Below are positions 32,901 through 47,900 of a DNA stretch of 64,000 bases, one piece after another (positions within the stretch are counted from its first letter, which is position 1; every line of letters begins with the position of its first letter). The position numbers and the translations under genes were made by a program. The notes beneath the pieces are model-generated. The model made no database searches and was not told where the DNA came from. It was given only the letters and a program-made list of their open reading frames with translations. Source of the stretch: Ascidia mentula (lineage: Eukaryota > Chordata > Ascidiacea > Phlebobranchia > Ascidiidae); assembly GCA_947561715.1 (NCBI GenBank), contig OX387198.1:1922001-1986000 (forward strand), in the 5' to 3' direction.

Positions 32901-35900
32901 ATAGTCATGTTCCCATCTTGCAGCACATGTGGAAGAGTGACAGGAGCTCGATTGATAAAAACAGTATTTTGTCGGCTTATTTCGACAAAGTTTGACAGAC
33001 CAGGGTAGGCGAGAGTGGCTGTGACCTTGTGGGTGCAACTGAGATGGTTTCCACAGCCGGCGTTGTACTGGACTATCTTCAAATACAACAAAGTTTAGTT
33101 AAGTATTACACTTAGGTATAGAATGAACTCTACGCACTGACAAACACTATACACGTATAAATGCATATTTTTGGAGGTTATTTTTTTTAAATTTTCCTGT
33201 AGTAAGTGTAAATACAATTTAGCTTGAGGAATACTCCCTCATTCTTCTGAAATTTACAACAGGCAACGTTTTTGCATCATTTTATTGTTGTGTTTACTTT
33301 GAAGGAATTGATGATGCCCACAGGGCGAAATATATATTCCTAATAACAGCCAGGCTGGTCCTCTTTATTGCCATTACAAGGTACAGTGATCGCTAGGCCA
33401 GCATCTGCGGTTTATGGTTAAGACTGTAATTTTTCAATGTTTGAAGTCATATATAAATGCATATTTTTGATTAATTTTTTTTTAATGAAATGCAATGTAG
33501 CTTTACTTTTTAGATACTCCGTTTCATTATTCAGAAAAAAACCTTGTGACTGAATTCATAAAGTTTAAACTATATCCTTTTTCCAAAACTATGCATATTA
33601 AATAAATAAGTGGCCTTCTGTTGGCAACACCAGCTTTCTTCACCTTTACATGGGTGCAGTGTATGTTTGAATACAAAGTAACTTACAGGAAATAAATATT
33701 CCGTTTAGAATGTACTTTGAAAATAAACAACATAACGTTATCGCAAGGAATCATAAAAATGCACATGAACTGATTTAGTTTTTCACTTCTAATAAACAAA
33801 CCCTGTAGACAAGACAAGCCTGTCACGTTAGAGGATGATGAGTACGATTGAATCAAGACAATGGCATTGAGGCAATATAGCCCCAAGCTGCAACGTTAAT
33901 CCTTTATATGCAAACAAATTGATCGCTGATGTGACCGACGTCAAATACTTTTAAGCTATCATCAGACGAACATACAGAGCGATATAAGGATATTCATTTG
34001 GGCATCAATCGTCTTTTCAGTTTTGGGCTTATAATTTCAGCGGCTAAGGTCCGGGGCTTAACAAACTTATGGTCTGAAGCAGAAACGTACAATAGTTTCA
34101 AAGACAAGAACTACCTCAAACTCGTTGCCCTCGACATCTTTGGACAAAATGTAACCACAATCTCCCTGGAAGTTGAACGGATAGCCATCGTACGTAGTAT
34201 AGTTGGGGTCGCCGTAACTGGAGCAAACACCTGAGAAAATAAGTTTTATTAGTCGTAAAATAGGATTTCTATGCTAAAGTTTGTAAAAATCGTGGTCTTA
34301 TCAATTGTATACAATAAGAATGCATTCAATAAAACTGGTAGTAGCTTTACCCTAAAAAACTTAGCTAAAATGAAATTTATTATAATTTTATGAGGAACTG
34401 TCCTTCCGACAATAGATAAACGTAGATTTTCATGTAACCGACGTTTCGTCTGCCTCTTCTTCAAGGCGCAGCAATTTACAATGTTTCATTATATGATGAT
34501 TATTACGGGAACGACTTAACTCCTATTTTACAAGCGGCTCAATGTCATGCTTTGTTGACTTCCAAACTCAGGACGAATTTTGACGTTCCTTTAAACCCGA
34601 TAAGCCAGGACTTCAACCAAACTATCTTTATTCTATAAGGCGCCACAATCGGTTTTCCTTATCAGAGAGCTTTAAATCATGGAGAAGCTCTCGCCCAATA
34701 ATTCTTACTAAACACAGTGGTTTGTGTTTTACATTGTGATCACGTTTCTCACTAAAATTAGCTCTTTCTTATGGTGTGCGTACTTGGCAGTAAGTCCTGG
34801 TCTTGGTTAGTGCTGGCCCTGTATTTATTTGGAATGGAGAAATTCAAACGAAATAACCGCTCGCTCAATAGTGTGAGTTGCACAGCTTTACAAGATCGAA
34901 CGCTAATGTTCAAATAAGAGCCAAGTGATGTCACTTGGGTTCTTCTGTTCTTTAATTTAGTGCAGTATTGGATAAAATCGAATCAGTTAAAATATTTGGT
35001 TCATTTGAGAATTTAGTTCGTTTGAATTTCTCCATTCCAAAAAATAAAAAAAAATTGAGGTAAACACAACCACACAAGAAATGGCAAACATATTAGAAAG
35101 ACTTATCTACCGACCAATATAAAATGACCCGAAACACTCTTATCGTTACTGCTAGTACTGTTTAAAGCGTCGAATGTTTTAAGCTTAACATGATTAACGA
35201 CAGCTCTTACCGGGGCAAGGTTTGAGTCGGCATCGTCGAGTCGCCTGTTGTCTTCCCTTGCACGTTTTCACATTCGGGGGAATCCCCGTGCAGATGCGTC
35301 GTCTCTTGTGTGTTCCTTTTCCGCAGGTGGCGCTACACTTGGTCCAGGGCTGCCAGGACAGCAGCTTGCCTGCACGATGTCGTATGTTAATATTGTGGGG
35401 TTTATTTCGAGTGCAGTAAACAAAATAGCATGGTTTAATAAACAGGTTATAAACTCTCTTGATGGATTTTAACGTTGAAAAGTTTGTTATTCTGTATTGC
35501 TAATTGGTTTTAGTTTCTCGTATCGTGAAGAAAAAAAATGTAAAGCTCAAGCCCCGCATCTAAATGGTGAAGTGTGTTGTTGGTAATTAAAGTTGCAGTT
35601 GGATTATTGTGAAAGAAAATTTATAAACGTATGTATATAAGTTACTATTAAATTTAGGTTTTGGCCAACTTCCAAATCAAAAAAAAAAAAATTCTTTATT
35701 TCAAAGGAAACCAACTATCTCCCTCAACTATCCATAATTCCGCACACCGTCGCTACCACAGGTTTGATTTGTAACAAATATTAGTGGGTTGCTTGTCAAC
35801 CAAGCGTGAAGGTTAAATATTGACCTTGAGTCCCACACACGTAGTAGGGCCGCCACAATTCAAGGGCAAACGCCCAAAGGCACCACGGATCGACCGAAAA

Positions 35901-38900
35901 TATCTTTTCCGGAAACAGTTTTGTTTTTGAATTTTTGAGATGTATTGATGTTTGTAATTGAGCTTTACTGCTGGTTTGGAATACAATATAGCTCTGTTTG
36001 CAAACCACATTAAGCTTAGCAGAACATTCACCAGACCTATATCCACTATATAGAACAGGTAACATAAAAAAGAATCTACTTCTAATCAGTTCGGCCCTCA
36101 CATTTGACCTGTTTAAATGGATCTGGGCCCGCGCTTCAGAAACGGCCTCGGCAGTTTACATAGAAGACCAACAAGAAAGGGATGAAGTTCATCTGCATAA
36201 TCCTGCATTTTCGTGTAATCCCAGGACCAGCCCTGACTGCAATTTGTTTTGGCGTCATTCGTTTTTGTTGGCATTTCTTTAGCACGAAGTGACCCAGACT
36301 GCTGTTAACCCTAACAGCAAGAATAACGCCGACTATTTGTACAAATATTTACTGAGAATAATGACCTTATCTGATTGCGAGCGCTCTGTCTCAAAGTTAA
36401 TCTTGGCGATAATTGTTCAATAACAGTCGACGTTGAATGAACGGAAACACGAAGTGAAAATCCTATTAGTTTAAATGCTGGTTCATGCTGTAGTCACCAA
36501 TTGCATCGATAAGACCTTACAGGTCGAGTTATGGTTGACTGTCTGTAGCTTCAATATTCAAACACACAAATTTATCCAACTCGCCGTCTATAATTGAGAG
36601 CACAGTTGTAAGTTAATTTTTGAGATATTTGTTCAATATTGTCAACTCGCCCTTCCTGGATATACTTGAAGTTCGCAGGGAAAGCAGGTGCGAGTCGTAA
36701 AGTCAGTTGCAATTATCCTTTCAAGCGAAATATCAGATATCGAGCTATCGCAGGCTATGAGCTAAAGTAAACGTGGGTTTCCAGACTGAGTTGGTTGATT
36801 TCTCGAACGACTCGTGTGTTTTGCATCAAGTTTCGACCGCACAAATAACTCCATGCCAGCCACAAAGGGCGTTGTATATCGATTTAAAAGCTTTTCCGCC
36901 GATCCAACTTGACTCGGACCGGATAACAATGTTTGTGCGGAATAACCAAGAAGATCACTTTTCGGTTCAAATTTGTTTGACGTGACAAAAGTTCACGCGT
37001 TTGTGGTGAATTGGAATTTCAGATGAACCAACCCAGGGTTTTTTGAATCGGTAATGTTTATTACACAGGGAATCTGCGTAAAAGTTTTTCATGCGTGCCT
37101 AAAGACAGAAAAATTATGTTATATTCTGTGTGGAATTAGGTCGTGACCTTCGAGAAAGAAAAGGACAGGTAACGATTGAAGAAGCGTAACAACTCTTGTT
37201 GTGGGTTTGCCATAAAACACACAATGCACGAAATCACAAAGCCGTGTTGTCCGTAACTATACCACTCAGGTTGTACAACAGCATTCATTGGAAGTGACGA
37301 CAAAGATCACCAAACTTTCACTCAAGAGGACAATGAACCAGATACTGATTGTAATGAGGTGATCGACCTCACCTTACAACTTATTAATAAATCAAGGCAA
37401 GGCCCTTTAGTCTCGCCCCTTCCTAGAAAAGTGGATTTAACCTCATTCGCTACAACCAAGGAGAAAGTAACAACCAAGCTTAGCTTTCGCACGTTCAGCA
37501 GCTCTTCGCCTGTTTGGCAATATCGTATAACCGAATATCGAATATCGCCACCAACCCCTTACTCGCTCCCACGCAAGGGCGAAATGACGTCATTGGTCCC
37601 TCATTGGGGGGCCCAGACGCCGAATCATGAGCTTGTTTGCTTTTGGTCCTAATGCCCTGTCATTATTTTCACAGGTGAGCGGTCACGGCGGGTCGAAGTT
37701 AGTTTCACCCCAAACACAGGTTGTTCCTCCACGATGCTGCATAATTGCGGGGGCCGCGGAATAGACGGTGGCACGGGGCCCCGACATCGCACAATGACAC
37801 GTCAGTTTGGAAGTTAGTGCCGACGCAGGTGTTATCATCGACAACAAAGCGAAGTCCGCGCGCGGAAATGAGATTTAAGCGCGAGCCTTCTACAAGCAAC
37901 AACCGACTGACGGAAACGCGCCGCAACAGTGTGACGTCATAATGCCTGGCATTGTTCGTCGCCACGTTGGTGGCGAAAATAAATGTCATAACATATTTGT
38001 CGATTTGAGCGGGTGTTCTGGCTGCGTCACTCCTTGTCTGTGTTGGTAAGACCGGTGTTGAGATTCTCGTGGTTTTCACTGATATGACTCGGTTTCTTGT
38101 GATTCCAAAATGTGGGCGAGCCTCGGTGTTGTTGCAACGTTTTTGTTTGGGAAGTTCGGCGGATCGCCCGCGGTTTCAATACCCGCAGTCTGGTTTGTTT
38201 GATGGAAAGGATTGGGAATTAATAATCGTCTCCGCCGCTCCCCAAGACTTTCTCCCAATGTTTAAATTAAAATTCAAAGAAATCCGCTTTCAAAAGAAAC
38301 AAACGTGTGGCTGAAGGCGAAAAACTTCATCTAAGTCATTTCTCATTTTCTCCTGCATATTCAGCTTGTGCGAAACAAGCAGCCAAGACAACCGAACAAG
38401 CTGATTAGATTTTTAACTAAATCAAAATAATTCATTATAAATTCAAATAGACGCATTCCCAACAACATTACAACCGACACGCAGTGTGTTTCCAATTAGT
38501 ATTAAGAATACAACTAAGTTTGAAAATAAAAATATCCAAACACGAATACATGATCGTAGGCCTATATCGTTCTGTCCTCAATGAATTACATTTTATGCCA
38601 GGTGGTAAGTGTCAATAAAGTTTTCTGTGACAAAACGTTCACTTCACCAATACCAGGAAATGAATTGAGTCAATTATTTAATCAACAAAATACTGGTTTG
38701 GAAAACTCATACGAAACAAAACACCACACCCAGGATCTTCTCCGTTTCCAGAAAACCCAAAGCGGACCCCCATGGCAGGTAACAACATACGTTTTATTTA
38801 CAGTTTGCTCAAGTGCAGCTGTTAAACAGACTGTGCTTGCCTAGTGAACTTCACACAAGTCCCCACCATCTGTCCTGAAAGGGCAACCGGCAAACCAATC

Positions 38901-41900
38901 CTTTCATGTTGACCTCTGATAGTAAATCGAGTCTAAACCCTGTCATCAAACGAGGGTTTTTGTTTACACTTCAACGTTACTAGACCGTCAGTTTCCCAGC
39001 TACCGAAGGCTTACGCAACTTTTAAGACGGGAGAGCAGAACAGAGGATCGAAATGCGGGTTGGTGATGTCTTGAGCGAAAGGCTTGCTGACGGAGCATGT
39101 CAAAATAAATCACTTTTTCGTGGTAAGACTACAAGCTTAGTAACATTGAGTGAGTGAGTAAGTGAGTGACATTGTATGCGATAGGGCAATTTGTATTATT
39201 GTACCGTAGAAAAATATTGTGATAAGACGGAACCGATTCAAATTAAAACTTATTTCGTTGAACGTAGAGTAAGTAATGTATATAAAGTCGAAACAGCGGC
39301 CCTGTCTGCAGCTAATTTAAAACATATCATTGGATGTATTGCTTATATGTAAAGAGTGTATTGTTATGTTACAGTTTATCAACTTTTTTGGCTTCACAAA
39401 CGAAACGAACTTTCATTACTATTTCAAAAACGTCCAGAAGACTTTTTTGCGTGAACCCCTAACCATGTATTTGGACATTAAAACTACACCAAACAGCAAT
39501 TACTTTGCAAAGAAAGAGGCCTAAAATTTGTCCCACCTCGTATTCCAAGCTTGGCTTCCCCTTCGACAGAATCACCCGAACCCTGGACCACTTTACATTT
39601 ATACGTTCCCACATCTCGAGCTGACACCGATTTAATCACCAATTTGAAACGTTTTTGTCGAATGCGACGCCCGGTGATGACGAGCGGTTTGTCGTTCTTG
39701 TACCACGTGACGTTGGTGCGGCGGTTGTGGTTGATGATCTGGTGAAGTTAAGTTAATTTAAAAACCAGGCAAACAACGGAGGGGGGGGGTGGAAGTGTGT
39801 TTAACAACTTAGCGGGACAAATTCACAGTCGTAGTTAAAAGGTGAAACAAATCAAAAATCGGCAAATTAACCGAAAAGCAACACAAATCATATTAGGAAT
39901 GGGTAAAATTATAACAAAAGTTTAAAAATAGTATCCTTTTATATTTAAAGGCTTTGTAAACACCAATCACAATAAGTTCATCCAATGCATCTGCTTTGAG
40001 CCCGTGTCAGGCAAACGCAACAATATCACAGCGTCCAATGCATTACAGAAACGAAATGTATTTAATCTATATATCAGGGACCTATAATACGCCCACCGTG
40101 AAGGTCTACTGAACTAAAGTTGAATTAAAGTTATGATGAAGATATTTCCGCTACTGGGGCGTTGAAGTCGAACAAATGGGGAATTAAGTGTGGACACTTG
40201 AATGAAGTTCGTGCTCTTGTTCCAATTTGCAAATCCTGTTAGTTACGCTGTTAAATCGATATTTGAGTGGCGTTTACAGGGGGTGATTTCGTGGCCGAGG
40301 AAGCGGAAAAACGCGATAAAATGCCGCCAGCAGAAAGTGAACGCAACCTTGTTGGACTTCTAAACTCAAAGGCATAAAAACGTGGTAAACCTGGTGATCC
40401 TTATCGCATATTTAACGATTTGACATAAAGTCATCTTTTACTCACCTGACAGGGAAAGTCTGCATTTCTTCCTTTTTTGACGTAGCGGTCACGTGGTTGC
40501 TTGCGGAAGGACTTCCGGTTTGGGGCGGGTACTTTGGCTAAAATGTAAACTTTCTTCGACGTAAATCCTCCCACGTTCCTCGCCCCACAAACATACACCC
40601 CTCCATCCGACTTGCGCACCTGAATTGGAGAATATAACAGAGTCACGAATTATCCCAAGACCCAACCAGGCCAGAGGTCTCCAACTTTTAGCATGAGCCA
40701 ATTTTACACTTTTACCTACAAAATCTATGCAAGAATGCTATATTACGTTATCAGTCTTAATCGTGTTTGTTTATTTACACTGTTTTGTTTGTACAATGAG
40801 CTTTGCCCTTTCCCTATGCGATTCTAAGGCCACAAATTGTCGACCTCTGACCCACGTCTTCTTGGGCGAAATATTAGTGATGTTGGTATCGCGCGTGAGC
40901 TACATTTCGCGAAACTACAAAAAGCTGTCGTGAACCATAAACCCGCACTTGGATCAAATCATTCAACGGATAAAATTTAAAAACAACACAACTAAGTTAC
41001 TATGACGTAATATCTTACGTTAATTAGTTTGAGTCTGTAAACTCCGGGGGCAGAAGCATAAGCATGGACTCTTAATTTACTTTTGATCTTCCAAAAAGCA
41101 ACTCTTGGCCTTGGACTTCCGCTCACTACGCAATCCACGTTAACATACCGACTCCTGGAAAACAAAGGTAATTACTTTGGCCTTTTCGGGGCCTTGTTGA
41201 AGACACATTGATGTCTACAAAGTATCATTACTATTTGTATACAGAAATCAAAACTAAAAAGTCCAAATTTAAGTTATTAAAAAACCTTAAAATACTAAAA
41301 ATAAAATAGGAGGAGTTTACAAACACCATGTCTGAAAAATTTGACTAACTTGCAATATGGTTCAGAGCTACTACTGTTATACTCACCCCACAGTGACGAC
41401 GACATTTTGAGGTAAACTAATCTTCGGTTTAATGATGACGTTTACTTGTGCGCTGGCTGTTTGCGTCCACCCGTCCACAGACTTGGTGGCAACACAAGTG
41501 TACGTACCACCCTCCGACGCCGTGACACGATCCAGGAATAAACGGGATACGCGGTTTCCATTTCTATTAACTGTAAGTATTGGTTTTAGTTTCTCAACTT
41601 ATCAGAATTATGAACAGATATTACTGTTACGTAACGAAAGTCAGAGCAACCAAAACTTTTTGTTTTTCGACCCTATTAAAAGATAAATTTTTAAGCGACT
41701 TCATTTGAAAACAAAACTTTCTGTGGAAACCCTATGGTAAACAAAAATAGCGGAATAACCCACACATAGAAAAGTCAGTTGTATCCTAGGGAACCACGAA
41801 CCATAGTTTAATACATTTAGAAGCCCTGTTATAAGTTATGTTTTATAAGATTCATTATTTACCAACGCGATACTTGGCTCCGTCTGGAACTCGCCACGTA

Positions 41901-44900
41901 ATGGTGGGGATGGGGTTTCCGCCAGCCGCGCACGTAAGGTTGGTCGACATCCCTGCGAGCACCGTTCGGTTCTCAGGCTGTCGAGTCAACCGCGGGATCG
42001 CGAAACATTGCCAGCTTCCAGATGAACACGTGCTGTGGAAATCAAATCAATGAAACTGTAAAGGTTATCTTATAGTCAGGTGCCCATGAAGATGATTTCC
42101 TCATAAACATAACACTCAACATGTGACCCTCAATATGTGACCCTCAATATGTGACCCTCAATATGTGACCCTCAATATGTGACACTCAATGTGTGACACT
42201 CAATGTGTGACACTCAATGTGTGACATTCAATATGTGACACTCAATATGTGACACTCAATATGTGAGACGCAATATGAGACACTCAATATATAACACTAC
42301 ATTTCCCATACATTAACGTGAACAGGTCATAAGTGTTAATGGATTGGGGTTTGGAATTAAAGAGGAAAACTGAGTGTCACTGAAACCGGAGGTAATCTGT
42401 GGTAGAAACGATTGCCAATAGCTTTCCGTAAATTGTAAATTTGTCTTGCAAAATACCTTAGTCACTAAGACTTAGTGTATAGATCTTGTCAATAATTAGT
42501 AGGACGTACTAAATATTCTCTGCTTGGGATACTTGGAAGTACAAGCTATAATCGAGGTATGAGTTGAGGCAATGTTTATGGAAGACGCTTGTAACAACAT
42601 GCAAAAGGATAGAAATAAGATAACCTAAAACCAACATTTTAACCGACGGCCATTCCAGTTTATTGCAAATAAGTTGTTGCAAAGTGCCATCAAATAACAA
42701 CGTTTCTACATTGCTTTTTTATCAGACTGTATCATAAATCAAAGGCGAATTTTAACGTGCTTGGACAAACACATCAGTTGCGTTTTTGTAAAGATCGCGA
42801 ACTTTTCGGGTTTGTTGAGTTTTATGAAATCGATATTTCAGTTAATGACCCGAAGCATTGGAAGGGTTTGGCTTGAGGTTGGAATGGTTCGGGTCAAATA
42901 GAAATTATATCTTTGCAAACCAAATCTTTCAACGTGGTTTCTTCGCTCTGTCAAGTTTACCTTTTTGTGGCAAACCTCACCTTAAAATAACCGAATGTTC
43001 ATTTAAAGCAATTTTGACTATTGAGCGAGCGTCTTCTGGAGTAAAATACAGTTACAAATGTATATTTAATGCCCATTTTAATAATCCCACTAACAAAGCA
43101 CTCCGTATGCAAGGAAGACTTTTGGCAGCAAGCAAAATAAATGCACGCCTCACGGCGTTTTACCCACATACTCTGTCATCAGTTGCATTCGGAAATGTTA
43201 CGGAATAATTGACGTTGCAATTCGTTTGAAGGCGAATTAGAAAGTTAACAATAAGGATCGATACGTTTTGCAGTGTGTATATTATACTGGAGTGAATATA
43301 ATTCGGATTTCATACTGACGGATTTCGAATACTGCAAAATATTCTGTTTGAAAAAAACTAAAACTGACGATGCCAATATTCATATGTGTGTTTTTAGTAA
43401 AATAATCACTTACACCGATCGTCTGCTATTTTTTCGGTTCCCTGAATGTTCTGCAAACGTTTCATCATTATGTGAATAATTACGGGTTGGAGTGGTCGTT
43501 CATTATTGTTCGTCTCCTCGTCCGAAGCATTTCAGCGAATTCTTGACCTTTACAAGGTGACTTGAACCATGCTGATAACGTCGGTTCACCAAGGCGGGAA
43601 ATCGTTACTGGCTTGGAAGAAGCCAGAGATCGGCCGTAATCAATTAGTTGCAGGTAAAGTTGTGGATTAAATTTCGACCATCGGGGCTTGGCCAGATTCA
43701 CGCTGGATTATAGAAATTGAGGTGAAATGAAAAAAGGATTTTTCAGTTGCCAGGCTCAAAGCGAAATGCCATATTTTTTTCTGACGGTGGAAATAAGTCT
43801 GACGAAAATCTTTCCTCCGATTGAAACGTCAGCAATGATGAACGAGTTTATTTCTGGTGGGTGCGCGCACTCTTTCCCTGTAAGCCTCGCGCGTTTTTAT
43901 CCAGCATGCAGTTCCAAGCCCGAGTCAAACAAAGTCGATGTTTTGATTTCTCGTAAATCCGTTCAAATGCACCAACAAAGCGCCCCACACCGCAAAGGGG
44001 ATTCCCCGTGACACGTGGACGACTTTATGGTTGACGTTACTTCCTGGTTTGGTTGCAAGGATCGTTTTGTTGTTTTTATGCGCCTGGTTGTCCGAATCCA
44101 GGTAACTTTGATTGATTTTAGTTTCTGTTCGGGTTTATTTGGCTAAAATTATTGTGGTTTAACTCGTTCTGGGTGATATCTTGTAGCTTTGGTAGATTTA
44201 CCGTGATGTATGTTGCAGGAATTCTTTAATTTAAAAACTAAAAGTCTGCGCAAATATTTCTCTTTTCTCGCTCAACCAAACTAACCATTGCGGGCGGGTC
44301 GTTCATCATAAGATCTTTATGAATACCGATCTATATTCGCAAAACAAACTTTAAAATTCGCTTCACAAAAACCCGTCTCATTTTGCAAACTTGATGAAGA
44401 ATGATGAAAACTCGAATTCCCTGCGGATTTAGTTCTGGCTCCCACAGTAACACATGTGGTTGCCTCGGCTCGTATTGTTCGGTATTGATTTAAAAATTTA
44501 AGGTTAAGAATGATTGCTCGCATTCCAATGTCGGTTAGGCAATTACGGTAAACAAAGGCTTGGTAATTTACAGAAAAATTGATATGTTTTATTATACTGA
44601 TGATGCCTGCAAACACAGGCAAAATACATATATCAAAAATACGTCAAACAGACAGACGACTCAGGATTATTTACAATATTTTGTGCTAATATGTTACTGA
44701 GTCTCCGTTAGCCATAGAGACAACAGGCGATTCAAAGAAAACGAATTTTGATATGTTTTATTATGGAACAGCCTGATTGTTTTCGGGATTATGGGTAAAG
44801 GCGTTGATACAGATCCTAAGTAAGGCAAAAGTTTTTTTTAAATTGTTTAGTTTTCCAGAAAGACTGGGTCATACAGCAGTGTTTTTTAACCTATCTTGGT

Positions 44901-47900
44901 TTACGTCACCTCTGCGGAATTTATGAAGATTTTTCGGCACCCAATGGCGAAAAACCAATGAGTGACTGCCAAGAATGCAGCATTGAGCTTTTTCTATTTG
45001 ATGGGGGCTTATTATCGTGAAAAAAATTGCACTCGTTGTGGGGCATTGCCCTACTGGCAAACAGCATGGTGAAAAATTAACAAAGTAGATATGAAGAAGA
45101 GTTCACGGCGACCCCTGAAAGTTGCAAATGACACCCAGGGTGCCAATGTGGTGAAGATTTCACGATAAACCCAGCAGAGTTAAAACCTTTTACTCACCAG
45201 ATCTCATTGTTGATGTCAACCTCCGAACCAGTCGGGTATCGCATCTTCCCAAATCGACAGGAGCAGTTGCGGACAGGAACACAGGTTCCATGGTCAAGAA
45301 CGTTACCGGGCGGACAATGACAACCCCTCACACAGGTAGCTGTGCAAGCGTGGAGTGTTGGGTAGCGATTCGCACACGTTTGCTCACAGCTCGGTCCGCA
45401 TTCGTCGAAAACACGACCTCCCGTACACACTGAGAATAAAAAATACAGTGAAAGGAATTCTGCTGGTGTTTGAAAAGTTTGCGACCTTCTGTGAGGGAAG
45501 GATCCCAATTCCACCAAGTGATATTCGTGCTAATGACTCAAAAATGTTTGAATTAAACACTTAAACCACTTTTAAAATCAATATTAGTATATGGATTGGA
45601 TATTTCTTCGTTTTCATTTTCGTGAAATTTAAAAATGTATCTAAAATAGATGGACGAAAAAACGTTTAATCCACGGAGATTTTTTTCTAAAGTTTGAAGT
45701 TTGTTACACATGGAACTAGCGGAATGTAGCAGGCAAGTCACATGACATGTTTAGTTACATTTGGCTCGGTTTAAAACCGTGGCGCTAAGAGTGTTGTGAA
45801 GTACACAGCCTACAGCAGCTAATACTGTTTAGGTTGCTTCAGAGCAAGCACTCTAGGAATTTTTTACAACGCAAGATGGGGGCAAGGTGCGCAGGCCTCC
45901 GAACACTAAATGCCTAAATGATGTTGACAAAACCAACACGAACCCTCTCACCTAAATTTTCCTCTCTCGTACTGAAACACTGCTTTGGTGCCGCTGCCGC
46001 TTTTCCATCAGTGACCACCACCGAACGGAACCCGACCTGTGCATAGAAAACTTGGTCAGCATGGGTAGCTATTGCCCTCACAAGACGTATGGGAGGTTAA
46101 TGCTGCGATCGTTTATCGGTTGCAAAGCGCTTCAAGGCCGCCTGCACATTCGAACCGCGATCTGTCTTGGTAGGTACAAACGCATGCGCTTAAAAAGTGT
46201 AACAGGATACTTTCGCGAGTGGAGCCACGTTGTTTTTTTCACAGGGTGCCTGATTGCGCGTAGGAATTTCTGCTGTTAATCTGCAAACATCGTTCGGTGA
46301 TCTATCCCATTAAGCAGCGCCTATTGTTCGACCTGCGAGACCGATTTGCAGCGTCGGCTGCGGTATCGCAGTCGGACGATACGCTTCATTGGGCATTTGA
46401 TTGACAGTATTTTGTTGATGTTCGAACGTAGGTGGACAGTCATTACGTCAGTGAACGCCTGTAGAGATCAGCTTTGGTGATAAGGTCTTGATTTTTGGAA
46501 GGTGTGCAATTTGTCGACGTGAAATGCTCTTACAGTTAACTATCCTGGAAATTAGTTCCACTAATTTGTCATACTTCGTTCAAGTATGCCGGGTTGTACC
46601 CCCACGTACAGCGCTTTAGCACGTTTTAATGTTTTACTTGATGTGGTATCTCCTATTCTCTCTATATTGAACTTAATTATAAAGTCGTAACACGCCTTAG
46701 ATCAATACTTGACAGTTTTCAAACAATTTATGAATAAGTTTCAATCAACTTCAACCGCCCATGAAAATCCCGCTGCGATTTTTTTAATTTCGATCAAAAA
46801 AATTCCAAATAAACGAGTTGGCTTTGATCTGTGTTCGCCAGATTAACGTGCAACGGTCGAAATAATTCAGATCCGCTCTGCAGGGCGGGCGTAGAAGTGG
46901 ACAGCAAGCCGATCATTCAACAGGCAACTGCATCTCCGACCTGGCGAACGCTGATTTCTCTTGACATATCGTCAACTCTGACGACTTTTTAATCCACTGC
47001 GGGCGGTTGCTGCGTATGAGTTCGCCTCCAAGACCGACCGAAGGTGAGATCAGTCACATACTAGGTGACTTTAAACGGATTGGACGGACGTTGCGTCTGT
47101 TTAGCAACTTGGCGCTGGCGCACTTAGTGTTAGACTTGCATGGTGGCGCACTATATATGTACTGTCTCATTTTCGCTCTAAAGGCCGATGAAAAATGGAT
47201 TGATTGCTCTGTCGAAGAAATGCTATTAACCGTCTGGGCGAGAGGTTAGTCATTTCCTTTGTAGATTGGGCAGAAAATTGGGCCATTTTTTAAAACAGCA
47301 GGAGGCGCTGAGAAGACGTGAAGCAATTGCCCCTCTGACGTACAAGGAAATTTGTCCATAAATCTTAGCGGGTCTGTTGGCTCAGACGAATCTTTTGTTC
47401 TCATTTGTCATAACTAGAGCAACGGTAGCACAACCCATTAGTCGGTACAGAGCACTTGAAACCCACAAAATATGTGAGTGATGCCTCAAAACTGTACGAG
47501 GACAAAAATTAAAAGTTTTCTGCTCCACTGTGGTTGCACAATGCAGTATTGATAAGCATTCACAAAATTTTATATTTTGCTTGCTACTGTGCAATAATAT
47601 GTAAATGAACCGATAAATAATTCAGACATAATAACACAAATATTTAACAGTAATAACATACCAAATGACATTGAAACCAGGAAAAACCAATACTAATGAA
47701 CGACCTGCTTAATTTGCGGACTACAAACCAACATACTCGTACCTTAAACGGCTGCGTGGCTTCATTCCTGCCATGCAGAAGTCGAAATACTTTGAAGTAG
47801 GAGCTCGACACGGACCTGTTCAGTTGTTCGGGAATCACACGAGTGTGTGAACAATTCAACCAATAATCCACGGTGTTTGATTCGAAGTCAATGTGAGCAG

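Noticed and set aside
33340-33430. Possible SINE copy sharing CAGTGATCGC with 60470
   Set aside because: The shared stretch is too short and the surroundings differ, so a family cannot be supported.
42116-42295. CRISPR-like array
   Set aside because: Units of 14 bp are directly adjacent with no spacers, and the context is a eukaryotic intron; it is a minisatellite.
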